Shown piece after piece: positions 9,351 through 18,512 of a stretch of DNA of 64,000 bases. Each line of letters starts with the position of its first letter. Within the stretch, counting starts at the first letter, position 1. This DNA comes from JBJYIN01 sp046237015. Lineage in GTDB: Bacteria; Pseudomonadota; Gammaproteobacteria; Enterobacterales; Enterobacteriaceae. The notes beneath the pieces are model-generated. The model was not told the origin of the DNA and did no database searches. It saw only the letters and a list, made by a program, of their open reading frames with translations. Both the position numbers and the translations under genes were made by a program. Where the stretch lies: the NCBI RefSeq assembly GCF_046237015.1, contig NZ_JBJYIN010000002.1, forward strand, positions 186,001 to 250,000. Reading direction: 5' to 3'.

Positions 9351-10163
9351 TTAACCTACCTGTTGGGCTGAGAGGTTAGACCTCGGCACATCGAACGGGT
9401 CCTGAAGCGCTGTAGGGGTAAGTAGTTCAAACAGGCGTTTGAACGGATCGGCATCTTTGCCTGATTCCCCGGTCATAAAATTAAAGTCCATTTCTATCAG
9501 GTATTTCAGACGTGGTACATAGCCTTCCGGTGCCTGCGCTTGCACAATTAACGGCAAGCTTTCATGGTGATTTAACACCATTTTGAAAAATTCAGTTTGT
9601 TTAAACTCACCACGACTCCACTCCAGCTTGCTTTGTGCTATGGCGAAGGTGCGCCATACTTGCTCCTGGTCATAAGCTTCGCTCCAGGCTGCGCGCCGCT
9701 CATTCACCGTAAAAGTCCCGCTATCGTCATAGGTAATCAGTGCCAATTGTTCACGAGAGAGACCTCTAAAAGGGTTGCTCCCTTTACCATTGGCGTAGGC
9801 CGTAGCTTGTTCCGCTCGGGCTAATCGCTCGGGGTCATCACTATTAGGAACTTCAGCATCGTGTGTTTTCTTGCTACTGACGTAACTCATGCCGACAAGT
9901 TCATCATCCACGCTTCTGGCTCTGTCTGCCAATGTATTGCGATCGCTGGTGGCGTCTCTGGCTTCGGCCCTAACCGCGGCATCGCTAAGCTGTTTTGCCA
10001 GTGTTGTGATACCGGTATTTTTTTTATTTGAATAACCATCAATCGTTTCAGACATGGACTGTGTGCTTTCAGGCACATTTTCCTGCTTATGTATTGTGCG
10101 ACTGTCATTGGCAGATTGTGCATCTGCCACCGTACTTTTTGAAAGACTGTTAAAGTTAATCAT
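9351..10163 (-). CDS. Uncharacterised 270-residue soluble protein
   Basis: I do not recognise a family. From MINFNSLSK the protein is hydrophilic with no signal peptide or membrane segment. The first 110 residues are rich in Ser, Thr, Asn, Asp and Lys and look disordered; from about residue 115 (NPFRGLSREQLALITYDDSG) it becomes a compact acidic and aromatic domain (WSEAYDQEQVWRTFAIAQSK). I chose ATG 10161-10163 over an ATG 45 bases upstream, which lacks a ribosome site; AAGAAG precedes the chosen start. The disordered N terminus with a folded tail would suit a secreted or surface-associated protein, but that is speculation. Confidence 0.6.
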   Translation of the reverse strand: MINFNSLSKSTVADAQSANDSRTIHKQENVPESTQSMSETIDGYSNKKNTGITTLAKQLSDAAVRAEARDATSDRNTLADRARSVDDELVGMSYVSSKKTHDAEVPNSDDPERLARAEQATAYANGKGSNPFRGLSREQLALITYDDSGTFTVNERRAAWSEAYDQEQVWRTFAIAQSKLEWSRGEFKQTEFFKMVLNHHESLPLIVQAQAPEGYVPRLKYLIEMDFNFMTGESGKDADPFKRLFELLTPTALQDPFDVPRSNLSAQQVG

Positions 10164-10351
10164 TTTTTTCTTCTTGTTCGTTGCGATTAATGGGAATGTA
10201 AGGGGCATTCATTAGCGATCAGATGAAGACCGTACTTTTACGTCGGTGTTATCAATATCTATATCTTGCATTGAATTCGAGCTGGAATGCCATCAATCAT
10301 TTCGCCTGCGTTTAGTTTAGCAATAAGCACGGCCATGACGACGAGATGTCG

Positions 10352-10552
10352 TCAACGTCTTGATTGCTCACACTGATCTTTTAGCTTCATCATTTCCATG
10401 GGTGGTAAGGGCGCTGTCATCATTGAATGATATTTCATGCACGCTGGCGTTTCAGCATCGGGGGGACTTTTCGTACTGGATGAGCAGGCCATAACTAACA
10501 TCGCACCTGAAATGACGAATAGCCGAGATAGATTGACCTGATAGTTTTTCAT
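10352..10552 (-). CDS. Small predicted lipoprotein
   Basis: 66 residues with a basic N terminus, a hydrophobic segment (about residues 10-22) and a lipobox VMAC with Cys at about residue 23, so the mature protein would be a 44-residue acylated peptide. Following Ser residues (CSSSTK) favour outer-membrane sorting under the +2 rule. Two further cysteines could form a disulfide. No family recognised. The downstream uncharacterised gene on the same strand starts 188 bases away. Confidence 0.6.
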   Translation of the reverse strand: MKNYQVNLSRLFVISGAMLVMACSSSTKSPPDAETPACMKYHSMMTAPLPPMEMMKLKDQCEQSRR

Positions 10553-10888
10553 AAGCGCTTCTTTATGTTTTTTATGGATTAATTTTTATAGACGTTAATT
10601 TAAGAATGTTTTAATCGATTAACGACCATGTTATCCACCTAGTATAGGCCGAAAATAGTTCGAGTGGCGTGACAAACGTTATCGGTTTGAATACCGCTTG
10701 CAGTATGACGGATACAGGATGTAAGACGAATTATTGTGACGGAGATAACCACTGTACATACCGTTACACAGCAACGCTCATCATCGGAAAGAAGCCTGAT
10801 ATATAATCCAGACAGCACAAGAATTTGACAGTGAATATAAATTAACAAATTTTAAATAAATTAATATCATGTCGTTGCACTTTACATA
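10553..10888. other. Intergenic region upstream of the dlt operon
   Basis: Between the divergent small lipoprotein gene and dltD. I see no convincing gene. It should contain the dlt promoter; no operator was recognised. Confidence 0.4.
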
Positions 10889-12025
10889 ATGAAAATAAAA
10901 AATACTTTCTGCCTACATATCCTGATGGCGACTCTCGCCATCCTGTTTCTCAGCGTTCACCCGCTAGCGACAAGCTTTGATCCGGCGTTAACATTCCAAC
11001 CGCTGATTAACACCATGGAAGGCACGTCGAAAGAACAAAGGGAAAAAATAGCGACTATTTCTCATGTGTTGCAGGGAAATGCGATCTTCTTCCTTGGGGC
11101 ATCCGAAGTTTCTACTTCTGAAGATGAACATTACGCGGTCTATAATTATTTTAATAACCAACTGCATCGTCAGGTTGTGGCCTATGGTGACAGTTATGTT
11201 GATAGCGTCACGCATTTTTTACTGCTTTCACGTTTTAAAAATGATCTTAACGCTAACAGTAAAGTTGTTTTACTGCTTGCGCCCGATAGCTTTTATTCTG
11301 ACGGTATTCCTCCGGCCATTTTTGCCAACAACTTTCCAACATCTATTTTTAACCCGTTAATAAAGGACGACCAGACGCGTCCCTTTTTGGTCAATTACTT
11401 ACACCATATCGATAAAGAAGAGATAAGCCATTTAACGTTCGGCCAAATGAAAGTCTATGGCTGGGACTCGCAAATAATCTGGCAGGAAGTGAGTTATCAA
11501 TTTGCTAATTTCTGCGAGCTGATAAAAAAAGACTGGTTAGCGATGTTACGCATTGTTCCTCAGCCTGTACGACCGTGGCCTCATGTGCCAACGACCAACG
11601 TGATTCCTGACTGGGATCGTGAACGGGTTCAGGCTCATGAGCTGAATAAATCTCGCCAGCAAAGCGCAGCCACGCTGTGGATGGATAAATCTATTTTTGC
11701 AGACGATCAAACGCGAGAAGAGTGGGATGACGCGCCGATTGTTCCTGCGCAAATGGAGGCGTTATCCGCGACGATCAAATTGCTGAAAGTGCGCAATGCG
11801 CAGTTTGTCGTCATTGTTGATCCGATCAATCCGTGGGCAATTAAAAATTCTGAGAAATTCCAGCCCGTCGATAGCCAGATTAGAGCGATGCTGGAGGAAA
11901 ATCAGGTTCGCTATTTTGATATGTATGCGCAGCCTTATCAGAACGGCTGGAATTGGGATCGCCTGCATCCAACCGAGCCAGCATGGGTCGCGATGGATCA
12001 ATTTATTGCTGAGAGTTTTAAATGA
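10889..12025 (+). CDS. dltD: DltD-type D-alanyl transfer protein
   Basis: Membrane-anchored esterase-like protein that completes D-alanine transfer outside the membrane in D-alanylation systems. 378 residues: N-terminal hydrophobic anchor (about 8-27), then an SGNH-like fold with NAIFFLGASEVSTSEDEHY (nucleophile Ser, about residue 72), GDSYVDS, and C-terminal WNWDRLHPTEPAW carrying the Asp-x-x-His dyad. First gene of a tight operon; its TGA overlaps the ATG of the next gene. In Firmicutes the acceptor is teichoic acid; a Gram-negative cell has none, so the acceptor here is unknown. Confidence 0.88.
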   Translation: MKIKNTFCLHILMATLAILFLSVHPLATSFDPALTFQPLINTMEGTSKEQREKIATISHVLQGNAIFFLGASEVSTSEDEHYAVYNYFNNQLHRQVVAYGDSYVDSVTHFLLLSRFKNDLNANSKVVLLLAPDSFYSDGIPPAIFANNFPTSIFNPLIKDDQTRPFLVNYLHHIDKEEISHLTFGQMKVYGWDSQIIWQEVSYQFANFCELIKKDWLAMLRIVPQPVRPWPHVPTTNVIPDWDRERVQAHELNKSRQQSAATLWMDKSIFADDQTREEWDDAPIVPAQMEALSATIKLLKVRNAQFVVIVDPINPWAIKNSEKFQPVDSQIRAMLEENQVRYFDMYAQPYQNGWNWDRLHPTEPAWVAMDQFIAESFK

Positions 12026-12144
12026 TGAAAACCGCGATTCGCCTTTTTTTCCTTTATCTCTTTCTGGCAATCACTATTGTTGCGTGGACCTCTGTTGACG
12101 AAAGCATGAGTTTAAAAGTGCATTTTGAATATCAAAAATTCTGA
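12022..12144 (+). CDS. dltX: DltX-like small membrane protein
   Basis: A 40-residue reading frame starting ATGATG and overlapping the dltD stop. It has one transmembrane helix (about residues 5-23) and ends HFEYQKF, with the aromatic-Tyr-x-x-Phe tail expected of DltX. In Gram-positive systems the C-terminal Tyr of DltX is held to carry the D-alanyl group between DltB and DltD. It lies between dltD and dltB, eight bases before dltB. The family call rests on size, topology, tail and location rather than on overall similarity. Confidence 0.8.
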   Translation: MMKTAIRLFFLYLFLAITIVAWTSVDESMSLKVHFEYQKF

Positions 12145-12151
12145 AGGATGA

Positions 12152-13273
12152 ATGATGTACAGCTCCGGAATGTTTTTTCTCCTTCTATTTTCATCAGCAT
12201 TATTGTTTGCGCTGACTAATCGCGTATTCAGTTATCGACTGACATATTTATCCGCCTTTTCTGTATTGGCGGTGTTAGGCTGGGGATATATTTTCCAGGG
12301 GGATTATGTTGTTCCCATCGCGGTTTTCCTGAGCTTTTATATTCTCGTTACCTTAAAAGAGAAAGGGTGGTTAAAAACCTGGCTGGCAGTCAGCCTGACG
12401 TTGCTCCCGCTGTTTTTAGTGAAATTACACCTTAACAACCACTGGGGCATGATCGGTCTGTCCTTTATGACCTTCCGCGCCATTGATGTTCTGCTTTATC
12501 GCAATAAAAAAGACGGCCAGCATTTCCTGCATTACTTCTGCTATCTCTTTATGCCATTCATTATTCTGGCTGGCCCGATGTATCGCTGGCGGACATGGGT
12601 TAATGATATTAATAAGCCCGTTTTCATCATTACCCGTGAACAGTTTTTAGTGGCGATGGAACAAATTTTTACCGGCATTATTCAGAAGTTCTTATTCGCT
12701 ATGCTGATCAATAATCTGGTGATTGAGTCGTGGAGCCAGCGTCCGTTTACGTTAAGCGTGGGTGTCGTGATGTCACTGGCCTACAGCGCCTATCTCTATT
12801 TTGATTTTGCCGGCTACAGCAATATGGCTATCGGGGCAGGGCGCTTATTTGGCCTGAATATCCCAGCGAACTTCAATATGCCCATCCTGGCTAAAAACCC
12901 GCAGGATTTCTGGCGACGCTTTCACGTCAGCCTGTCTGAATGGCTGAGAGACGTAGTCTTTATGCCGATTTATATGAATCTGATGAAGCTCGATTTTTTT
13001 CGACAGAACAAAACGCTGGCGCAGAATATTGGCATCTTCTGCACCCTGTTTTGTATGGGAGCATGGAACGGGCTTGAACGACACTATGTTATTAGCGGCG
13101 CGCTATTTGGTGCCATTTCCGTTGTTCATAACATGTTGCAGTGGTCTGCCAAACGTAGTCCGGCGTTGAATAATTTTCTACATCATCCGGTTAGTGTGTT
13201 CATCGGCCGAATTCTGACGCTGACAAGCGCTGCGGCTTCCCTCTACATCTTTAGCGGAATGTCTCCTCTATGA
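12152..13273 (+). CDS. dltB: DltB-type MBOAT acyltransferase
   Basis: Polytopic membrane-bound O-acyltransferase, 373 residues, that moves D-alanine from the DltC carrier across the membrane. The MBOAT core is visible: YFDFAGYSNMAIGAGRLFG followed by NFNMPILAKNPQDFWRRFHV and SLSEWLRDVVFMP, then MGAWNGLERHYVISGALFG with the catalytic His (about residue 311). AAGGA precedes the ATG. Its end overlaps dltA by four bases. Confidence 0.93.
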   Translation: MMYSSGMFFLLLFSSALLFALTNRVFSYRLTYLSAFSVLAVLGWGYIFQGDYVVPIAVFLSFYILVTLKEKGWLKTWLAVSLTLLPLFLVKLHLNNHWGMIGLSFMTFRAIDVLLYRNKKDGQHFLHYFCYLFMPFIILAGPMYRWRTWVNDINKPVFIITREQFLVAMEQIFTGIIQKFLFAMLINNLVIESWSQRPFTLSVGVVMSLAYSAYLYFDFAGYSNMAIGAGRLFGLNIPANFNMPILAKNPQDFWRRFHVSLSEWLRDVVFMPIYMNLMKLDFFRQNKTLAQNIGIFCTLFCMGAWNGLERHYVISGALFGAISVVHNMLQWSAKRSPALNNFLHHPVSVFIGRILTLTSAAASLYIFSGMSPL

Positions 13274-14709
13274 ATCAACACTGCGAGCTTCAGGAACTGC
13301 AAGATTTCCTCCGTGCGGTATTACTCGACCCCGCGAACCCAGATCGGTTGGCGATTAGCGGCAGCGATGAAGTGATGACCTGGCAACAGCTATCGGTTGC
13401 CGTTACTGACTGGTCACATCGTTACCAGCAATGTCGGCAGCCTGCTGGTCCGCCAGTGGTGTTATATGGGCACCAGCAGTCGGAGTTCGCCGTGGCGATC
13501 TATAGCTGCCTGTTGCATAACATTCCGTATATCCCGGTGGATTGCATCTATCCGCAGGAGCGGCTTAACGAGATTTGCCATCTGGCGAGTGCTCCTTACT
13601 ACTACGATGTGGCGACCCGACAGTTTATTGCAACCGGAGAAGACGGGCAGGCGTTAGTCGAGCAAGACCTCGCCTATATCATGTTCACCTCCGGCAGCAC
13701 CGGAAAACCGAAAGGGGTGCAGATCGGGCGCGAAAGCCTGTGGCATTTCATGAAGTGGGTGCGTCAGGACTTTTCGCTGCCGGACGTACCGGTGCTGATG
13801 AACCATGCGGTGTTCAGCTTCGATCTCTCGTTGATTCCGCTACTGGCGAATCTGGCAACCGGGGGGCACATCGTTCTGAATGCCAAAGAGGATATTGCAG
13901 CAGAAAATTGGCTCGATCGCCTGAAAGACAACGGTGTTTCCGTCTGGGTTTCCACGCCATCTTTCGCTTACCAGAAACTACTTTCTCCTCAGTTCAACAG
14001 TGAATATTTACCTGAACTCAATGTCTTTGTATTTATTGGCGAAGTGCTCAACAAGGCGCTGGTAAAACAGTTACGCCGCCGCTTCCCGCATGCCAAAATT
14101 CTCAATTCCTATGGCCCAACGGAAGCGACTATCGCGACCACCGTCATCGAAATCACCGATGAAATTCTGCACAACGACAACGATCTGCTGCCGGTAGGTA
14201 CGATGATGCCGGACTCCAGAATGGACATTACCGCTGAAGGCGAGCTGATCATTTGGGGTAAAAATGTGATGCGCGGCTATCTTGGGCTCGCGCAGGAGAA
14301 TGCCGAAAAATTACTGCGTCGAGAAAGCGAAGCGTTCCGGGGCTACAGAACCGGCGATCTGGGCTACGAGACCGCGGACGGGCTGATTTACTGTCAGGGG
14401 CGTAATGACAGTCAGATTAAACTCAATGGCTACCGTATTGAAATCAACGAGATTGAAAACCGCCTGCTGGCGATATCCGACATCAGCGAAGCGGTTGTCC
14501 TGCCGTTGATGAAATCGGGCGGTGGCGTGCTGCGTATTGCCGCATTCTGCGTGACGAACTTAGCACCAGAAGCGATTAAAACCTCGCTCTCTAAGGTGAT
14601 TCCGTCCTATATGGTGCCTTCCCAAATTATTATCAAAGATGCGTTGCCGCTTAATCCTAACGGCAAGATTGACCGTAAATTGCTGGACACCCATGCCCGC
14701 ACGATTTAA
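13270..14709 (+). CDS. dltA: D-alanine:carrier-protein ligase DltA
   Basis: Adenylating enzyme that activates D-alanine with ATP and loads it on the DltC phosphopantetheine arm. 479 residues, slightly shorter than Firmicute enzymes. ANL-superfamily motifs: P-loop-like YIMFTSGSTGKPKG (about residue 137), NSYGPTEATIA (about 279), GYRTGDLGYE (about 359), the hinge region RNDSQIKLNGYRIE (about 378) and the C-terminal PNGKIDRK lysine loop. ATGA overlap with dltB indicates coupling. Confidence 0.93.
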   Translation: MNQHCELQELQDFLRAVLLDPANPDRLAISGSDEVMTWQQLSVAVTDWSHRYQQCRQPAGPPVVLYGHQQSEFAVAIYSCLLHNIPYIPVDCIYPQERLNEICHLASAPYYYDVATRQFIATGEDGQALVEQDLAYIMFTSGSTGKPKGVQIGRESLWHFMKWVRQDFSLPDVPVLMNHAVFSFDLSLIPLLANLATGGHIVLNAKEDIAAENWLDRLKDNGVSVWVSTPSFAYQKLLSPQFNSEYLPELNVFVFIGEVLNKALVKQLRRRFPHAKILNSYGPTEATIATTVIEITDEILHNDNDLLPVGTMMPDSRMDITAEGELIIWGKNVMRGYLGLAQENAEKLLRRESEAFRGYRTGDLGYETADGLIYCQGRNDSQIKLNGYRIEINEIENRLLAISDISEAVVLPLMKSGGGVLRIAAFCVTNLAPEAIKTSLSKVIPSYMVPSQIIIKDALPLNPNGKIDRKLLDTHARTI

Positions 14710-14726
14710 TTATCCCAGGAGAAATT

Positions 14727-14948
14727 ATGGAACAAGAAATACTCGTGCTGTTTGAAAAGATCTTATCCCGTAAAGTGGGCTTCAATGATGAACTGATTGA
14801 GTCCGATATCCTCGACTCGATTCTGGCGGTCGATCTGGTGCTGGAAGTGCAGGACGTTTACGGCTGCGTGATCCCGCCGACCGAAGTTGCCACCGTTCTG
14901 AAGACCCCGGCGGATTTGGCTCGCTATATTGAAGAGAACCGCGGCTAA
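14727..14948 (+). CDS. dltC: D-alanyl carrier protein DltC
   Basis: 73-residue acidic acyl carrier protein. The modification site is DILDSILAVDLV, with Ser about 31 receiving 4'-phosphopantetheine. It accepts D-alanine from DltA and presents it to DltB. AGGAG lies just upstream of ATG, 17 bases after dltA. Last gene of the operon, followed by a hairpin terminator. Confidence 0.92.
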   Translation: MEQEILVLFEKILSRKVGFNDELIESDILDSILAVDLVLEVQDVYGCVIPPTEVATVLKTPADLARYIEENRG

Positions 14949-14980
14949 GTCTGAAACGGCGACGGTTTTTTTGGCTGTTT

Positions 14981-15013
14981 AAAGACCCCGGATAGGTTTA
15001 TCTGGGGCTTTTC
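14981..15013 (+). terminator. Terminator of the dlt operon
   Basis: AAAGACCCCGGATA...TATCTGGGGCTTTT, a nine-base-pair stem with one mismatch and a T run, 32 bases after dltC. Confidence 0.8.
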
Positions 15014-15110
15014 ATGGGGGGATGCTGTGATGTTTACAGGTCAATCTGGTTAATCAGTATGTTGGAAGAGCTCTAAAAGTGAATAGCTCGGTTAAGAGGG
15101 ATACTTACAC

Positions 15111-15536
15111 TTACATTTCGAGGATCTCTTGAACCCAATCCCCCCAACATTCACAACCAAGTCGTGACTCAACTGTACCCAGATGAGATGCAAACCACCA
15201 TTCCTTTACCACTTCATATTCCGAGAGTATAAGGGTGAATGGACGCCAACAACCCATTCTTCCATCTTGATCACATGGATCACTGCCAATCAGGAAGAAT
15301 TCATTCAGAAAGGGCAAAGGAGGGAAATAGCCAGAAGAACTAATGACACCAAAGATGCCATAAAGCACTTTGGTGTTCTCATCTAAAATCCGTTTAGCAT
15401 TATTAATATTATTCATAGAAATCCATTCATCTTCGTAAGCTTCCTTAGCCGGATTCTCCCGGATCTGTTCCATCAATTGCGTAGAGATATTGCCACGGTT
15501 GTCAGGGGTGGGTTTACCGTTCACTAGGATCGCCAC
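15111..15536 (-). CDS. Uncharacterised protein, probably 5'-truncated at an island scar
   Basis: Up to 141 residues from a GTG, or about 120 from the next ATG; no good ribosome site supports either. Soluble, Trp- and Cys-rich near the C terminus (DPCDQDGRMGCWRPF, GCECWGDW). I do not recognise the family; its size and composition would suit an immunity-type protein, but no motif proves it. Its 5' end overlaps the broken end of the integrase remnant in another frame, so both probably lost sequence at the same deletion junction near 15520. Confidence 0.4.
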   Translation of the reverse strand: MAILVNGKPTPDNRGNISTQLMEQIRENPAKEAYEDEWISMNNINNAKRILDENTKVLYGIFGVISSSGYFPPLPFLNEFFLIGSDPCDQDGRMGCWRPFTLILSEYEVVKEWWFASHLGTVESRLGCECWGDWVQEILEM

Positions 15537-15768
15537 CTGAGGCGACGATTTTTCGAGCCTCTTCCCGTTTTAGTCGCGCTTCTGCTAGCGAGATATCGGG
15601 ATAAACACCGATAGATAATTTTTTCTCTTTCCCTGCAACACGGTACTTCAAACGCCAATATTTGGCTTCGTTCGGCTTTATCAGAAGGTAAAGACCTGTG
15701 CCGTCAGTGAGTTTGTACTCTTTGTCTTGTGGCTTGGCGGTTTCTATCTGTCGAGCATTAAGTGGCAT
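15514..15768 (-). pseudogene. Truncated P4-type integrase (N-terminal domain only)
   Basis: 84 residues that closely parallel the N terminus of the intact integrase at 34472-35686 (GLYLLIKPNEAKYWRLKYR against GLYLLVNTNGSRYWRLKYR) and stop right after GGDPSE. The core DNA-binding and catalytic domains are missing. It starts about 180 bases from the att copy at 15951, the same geometry as the intact integrase beside argU, so it is the leftover of an older tandem island in the same tRNA gene. Confidence 0.9.
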
Positions 15769-15943
15769 GGTGGGGGCCCCTAATAGTCATTGAACAAGAA
15801 GAGCCCCCATAGAGGCCCCCAACATCGACTTGATTTCCGGTATGCTGGGTTGACCTCGGTAGAGCTCAGCGACAGAAAATCCTAGTGGTATCAATGAATA
15901 TAACGGGGTTTTGTTGAATTCGGTAGAGTCTGGGAGAACTTAA

Positions 15944-15965
15944 AATGGTACCCTACAGGATTCGA
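15944..15965. repeat. att copy at the distal end of the argU island
   Basis: AATGGTACCCTACAGGATTCGA. The last 15 bases equal the 3' end of argU at 35858-35872; the preceding AATGGTA also matches if the two bases CG are omitted. This is the expected attL/attR duplication of the tRNA 3' end and sets the island boundary. Confidence 0.9.
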
Positions 15966-16494
15966 TAGTAATAATTAGTTAATTGTTTTTATTGTAAATG
16001 TTTGTATTCAATGCGAATCGACACCCCCAATAATACCCCCAGCCTTAGCTTGCTGTATTGAACGAGGATTTTTTCTTCAAAATACAAAGCATACCGAGCA
16101 CCAATACAGTGGTCAAAAAATTAGGTTTGTGGGTGCTGAGTTAATCTGATCTTATGTTAATACGAAATCGTAGTAGCCAGATGAGCTACATGGAAAAGAA
16201 CAACGTTCGTACTGCCTATTTAAGCAACGCCGCCTGAAGCTGCAATGGTAAGCTGATTTTCTGGATGCTAACAGGGATGGGATGGTTAGGCCGTTTGGGT
16301 TTGTGCAGGAAGCTTAGATTTTATGGCTAACGATGGCCAATTGATATCATCCAAGATATGGTGGATAGGAAACTAAAGGATATACTGTTCTTGTGTATTT
16401 TTAAGAATTAGGTATTTTAGAAGAGCTAAAAAATCATTAGCTATGGCGCAAACAGTGATATCGATCTATGTGTCTATGATTTTCGCACACTAGG
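15966..16494. other. Gene-poor left end of the island
   Basis: No intact reading frame. One plus-strand frame near 16190-16320 gives protein-like text broken by stops, so a decayed gene is possible, but I cannot assign it. Confidence 0.4.
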
Positions 16495-16659
16495 ATGTTG
16501 TATCTTAAGTTAGTCAGTTATATTCCTGAAGATACAATAGAACCTGAGAAAAATCATACAAAAAAGAATAATGATAGTATCACTTGTATCTGTAAGATCA
16601 ACAAATGGCCTATCTATATTGATTTTTTCAATAATGAAGATTTTGAGATATTTAAATAA
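16495..16659 (+). CDS. Possible small protein of 54 residues
   Basis: ATG to TAA frame encoding a hydrophilic peptide with CICKINKWPIYIDFF near the C terminus; only AGG precedes the ATG. AT-rich, just upstream of the pentapeptide-repeat gene. No family recognised; it may be a chance frame or a fragment. Confidence 0.25.
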   Translation: MLYLKLVSYIPEDTIEPEKNHTKKNNDSITCICKINKWPIYIDFFNNEDFEIFK

Positions 16660-16754
16660 TTCGACCGCACAAATAGACGATTAAATTTCAACCTATAAAT
16701 TAAAAAATCATAGTATCAACACATATAACGCCCAATCTTAAAACAGGTTAAATT

Positions 16755-18512
16755 ATGAGCAAAAATAGCTTTAACATTATAAATCAAAAGAAACTAAAAA
16801 TAGAAAATATAAAAAAAGAAGTTGAAAATCAAGCATACGAATCATCTGAAAAAAATCACCGATTCTTCTTGGTATACATATTTTTACTAACTTATGTACT
16901 TATTATTGTATCATCGACTACAGATTTACAACTCCTTTTAGAGGAAAAAGGAATAATACTACCACTTCTTAATATACATGTTTCTTTAGTGGGTTTTTAT
17001 ATAATAGCTCCTTTATTAATATTGTTCATACATGCTAACTTAATCTTGCATGCGTTAATCACCTGCAAAAAACTAAGGAGCCTAAATGATACATATAATA
17101 GCTTAGTGCCGGATATAAAGATAAAAAATAATATTTTAGATATAGCAATTCTAAGCAATAACAACTTCCACTCTAAAACGTACAAAGTATTGGCAAACAT
17201 ATTATATATATATGCAGCCCCTATTGTATTATCAGTAACCTTTTTTAGATTCTCAGATTATCAAAGCACTACTATATTCATTTTACACTTAGCTATATTA
17301 TCCCTTGATCTCGCTTGTATTATCATTTTTAGCAAATCATTTAACAAAAAACCTAGTAGAGTGAAAAATAGAAATGAAATGCCAAACTCAATTCTTTTAC
17401 CTTTTGGATATAATAAAACATTAAATTATTTGGTTCACATATTTCTTTTTTTTATTATTATCAAAGCAGTGGTTTGTTGGGATGTATTCATAAGAGATTG
17501 GGGTGATTCTTTTTCAAAAAATATAATCTATCACTATTACAATGACACTGATGATGACGGATCCATTAATGATTTCTATGGTTTGTTGCCAATAATAAAG
17601 ATCGACAGAACTACCCAGATAGCCAAAAGCGAAGATAGTAAGTTTTTTGGCACTAATATTTTAATGAAGGATAGTAGTTCCTTACATAATTTTCTTACCA
17701 GAGGAATGTCAGTTGACTTAAGAAATCGATCTTTAAGGTATGCAGCTTTACCTATGCAAAATCTACCTAGAGTATGGTTTACAAACTCAGAACTTCAGGG
17801 AGCTAATTTATTATTCTCGCAACTACAAGGGGTTGTTCTGAGTGATACCCAACTGCAAGGAGCAAACTTATCAGGATCAACACTAGACGGAGCTTATATC
17901 TTTAATTCCAACTTAATAAATACTAATTTAAGTCATGCAAAAATAAGAGGTGCGACAATTAGTGATTCAAATTTTTCGTTGGCAAACTTTAATCATAGCG
18001 ATATATCTTTCTCTGCTTTTTCTGGTAATTTAATTTATTTAACAAACTTTATTGGAGCAAACCTAAACTCGTCATTTTTAGCAGAAAATAAGTCTTATAA
18101 CACTTTATTTAGTGAGAAACAAATTATAATTTATGATATCAATTTCAATGAAATGCCATTTATTATAAATACACCATCCCCAAAGGAAAAGGAATTAATA
18201 TCAAAAGAAATCAGTCCTTCGGGGAAGAAGTATTTTTTTCTAGAAACAATGGAATTAGATAATAAGAAAAACCCCAATGATTTAATTTTCAAAGATAATA
18301 AGAAAACCGATTACAATATAATGCTTAGCATATGTAAAAAAAGAAAAAACATTAATGACAACATCATTATAGATTATTTATTCCAGAAAATAATTCTCAT
18401 AGACTTTGAATTATTAAAGAATGTTTTCTTTTATTTAAAAAATAAAGAGCAATGTAACAACACAATAAATTATTTAGAAGAAAACAACCTAGGACCTCAA
18501 AGTAACAGTTAA
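16755..18512 (+). CDS. Membrane protein with C-terminal pentapeptide repeats
   Basis: 585 residues and strongly AT-rich. About five hydrophobic helices lie in the first 245 residues (near 36-55, 69-105, 140-160, 168-188 and 225-243). Pentapeptide repeats of A(N/D)Lxx type run from about 335 to 435 (LQGANLLFSQLQGVVLSDTQ and onward) and should form a right-handed beta helix facing the cytoplasm or periplasm. A Lys- and Asn-rich tail of about 145 residues follows. Low GC and isolation in an island suggest recent acquisition. Membrane-plus-pentapeptide proteins are common in bacterial islands, but this one's function is unknown. Confidence 0.75.
   Translation: MSKNSFNIINQKKLKIENIKKEVENQAYESSEKNHRFFLVYIFLLTYVLIIVSSTTDLQLLLEEKGIILPLLNIHVSLVGFYIIAPLLILFIHANLILHALITCKKLRSLNDTYNSLVPDIKIKNNILDIAILSNNNFHSKTYKVLANILYIYAAPIVLSVTFFRFSDYQSTTIFILHLAILSLDLACIIIFSKSFNKKPSRVKNRNEMPNSILLPFGYNKTLNYLVHIFLFFIIIKAVVCWDVFIRDWGDSFSKNIIYHYYNDTDDDGSINDFYGLLPIIKIDRTTQIAKSEDSKFFGTNILMKDSSSLHNFLTRGMSVDLRNRSLRYAALPMQNLPRVWFTNSELQGANLLFSQLQGVVLSDTQLQGANLSGSTLDGAYIFNSNLINTNLSHAKIRGATISDSNFSLANFNHSDISFSAFSGNLIYLTNFIGANLNSSFLAENKSYNTLFSEKQIIIYDINFNEMPFIINTPSPKEKELISKEISPSGKKYFFLETMELDNKKNPNDLIFKDNKKTDYNIMLSICKKRKNINDNIIIDYLFQKIILIDFELLKNVFFYLKNKEQCNNTINYLEENNLGPQSNS

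Noticed and set aside
10639..10848. Minus-strand frame between the small lipoprotein and dltD
   Set aside because: No ribosome site, Cys/His/Ile-rich composition unlike a protein, and it lies in the presumed dlt promoter region.
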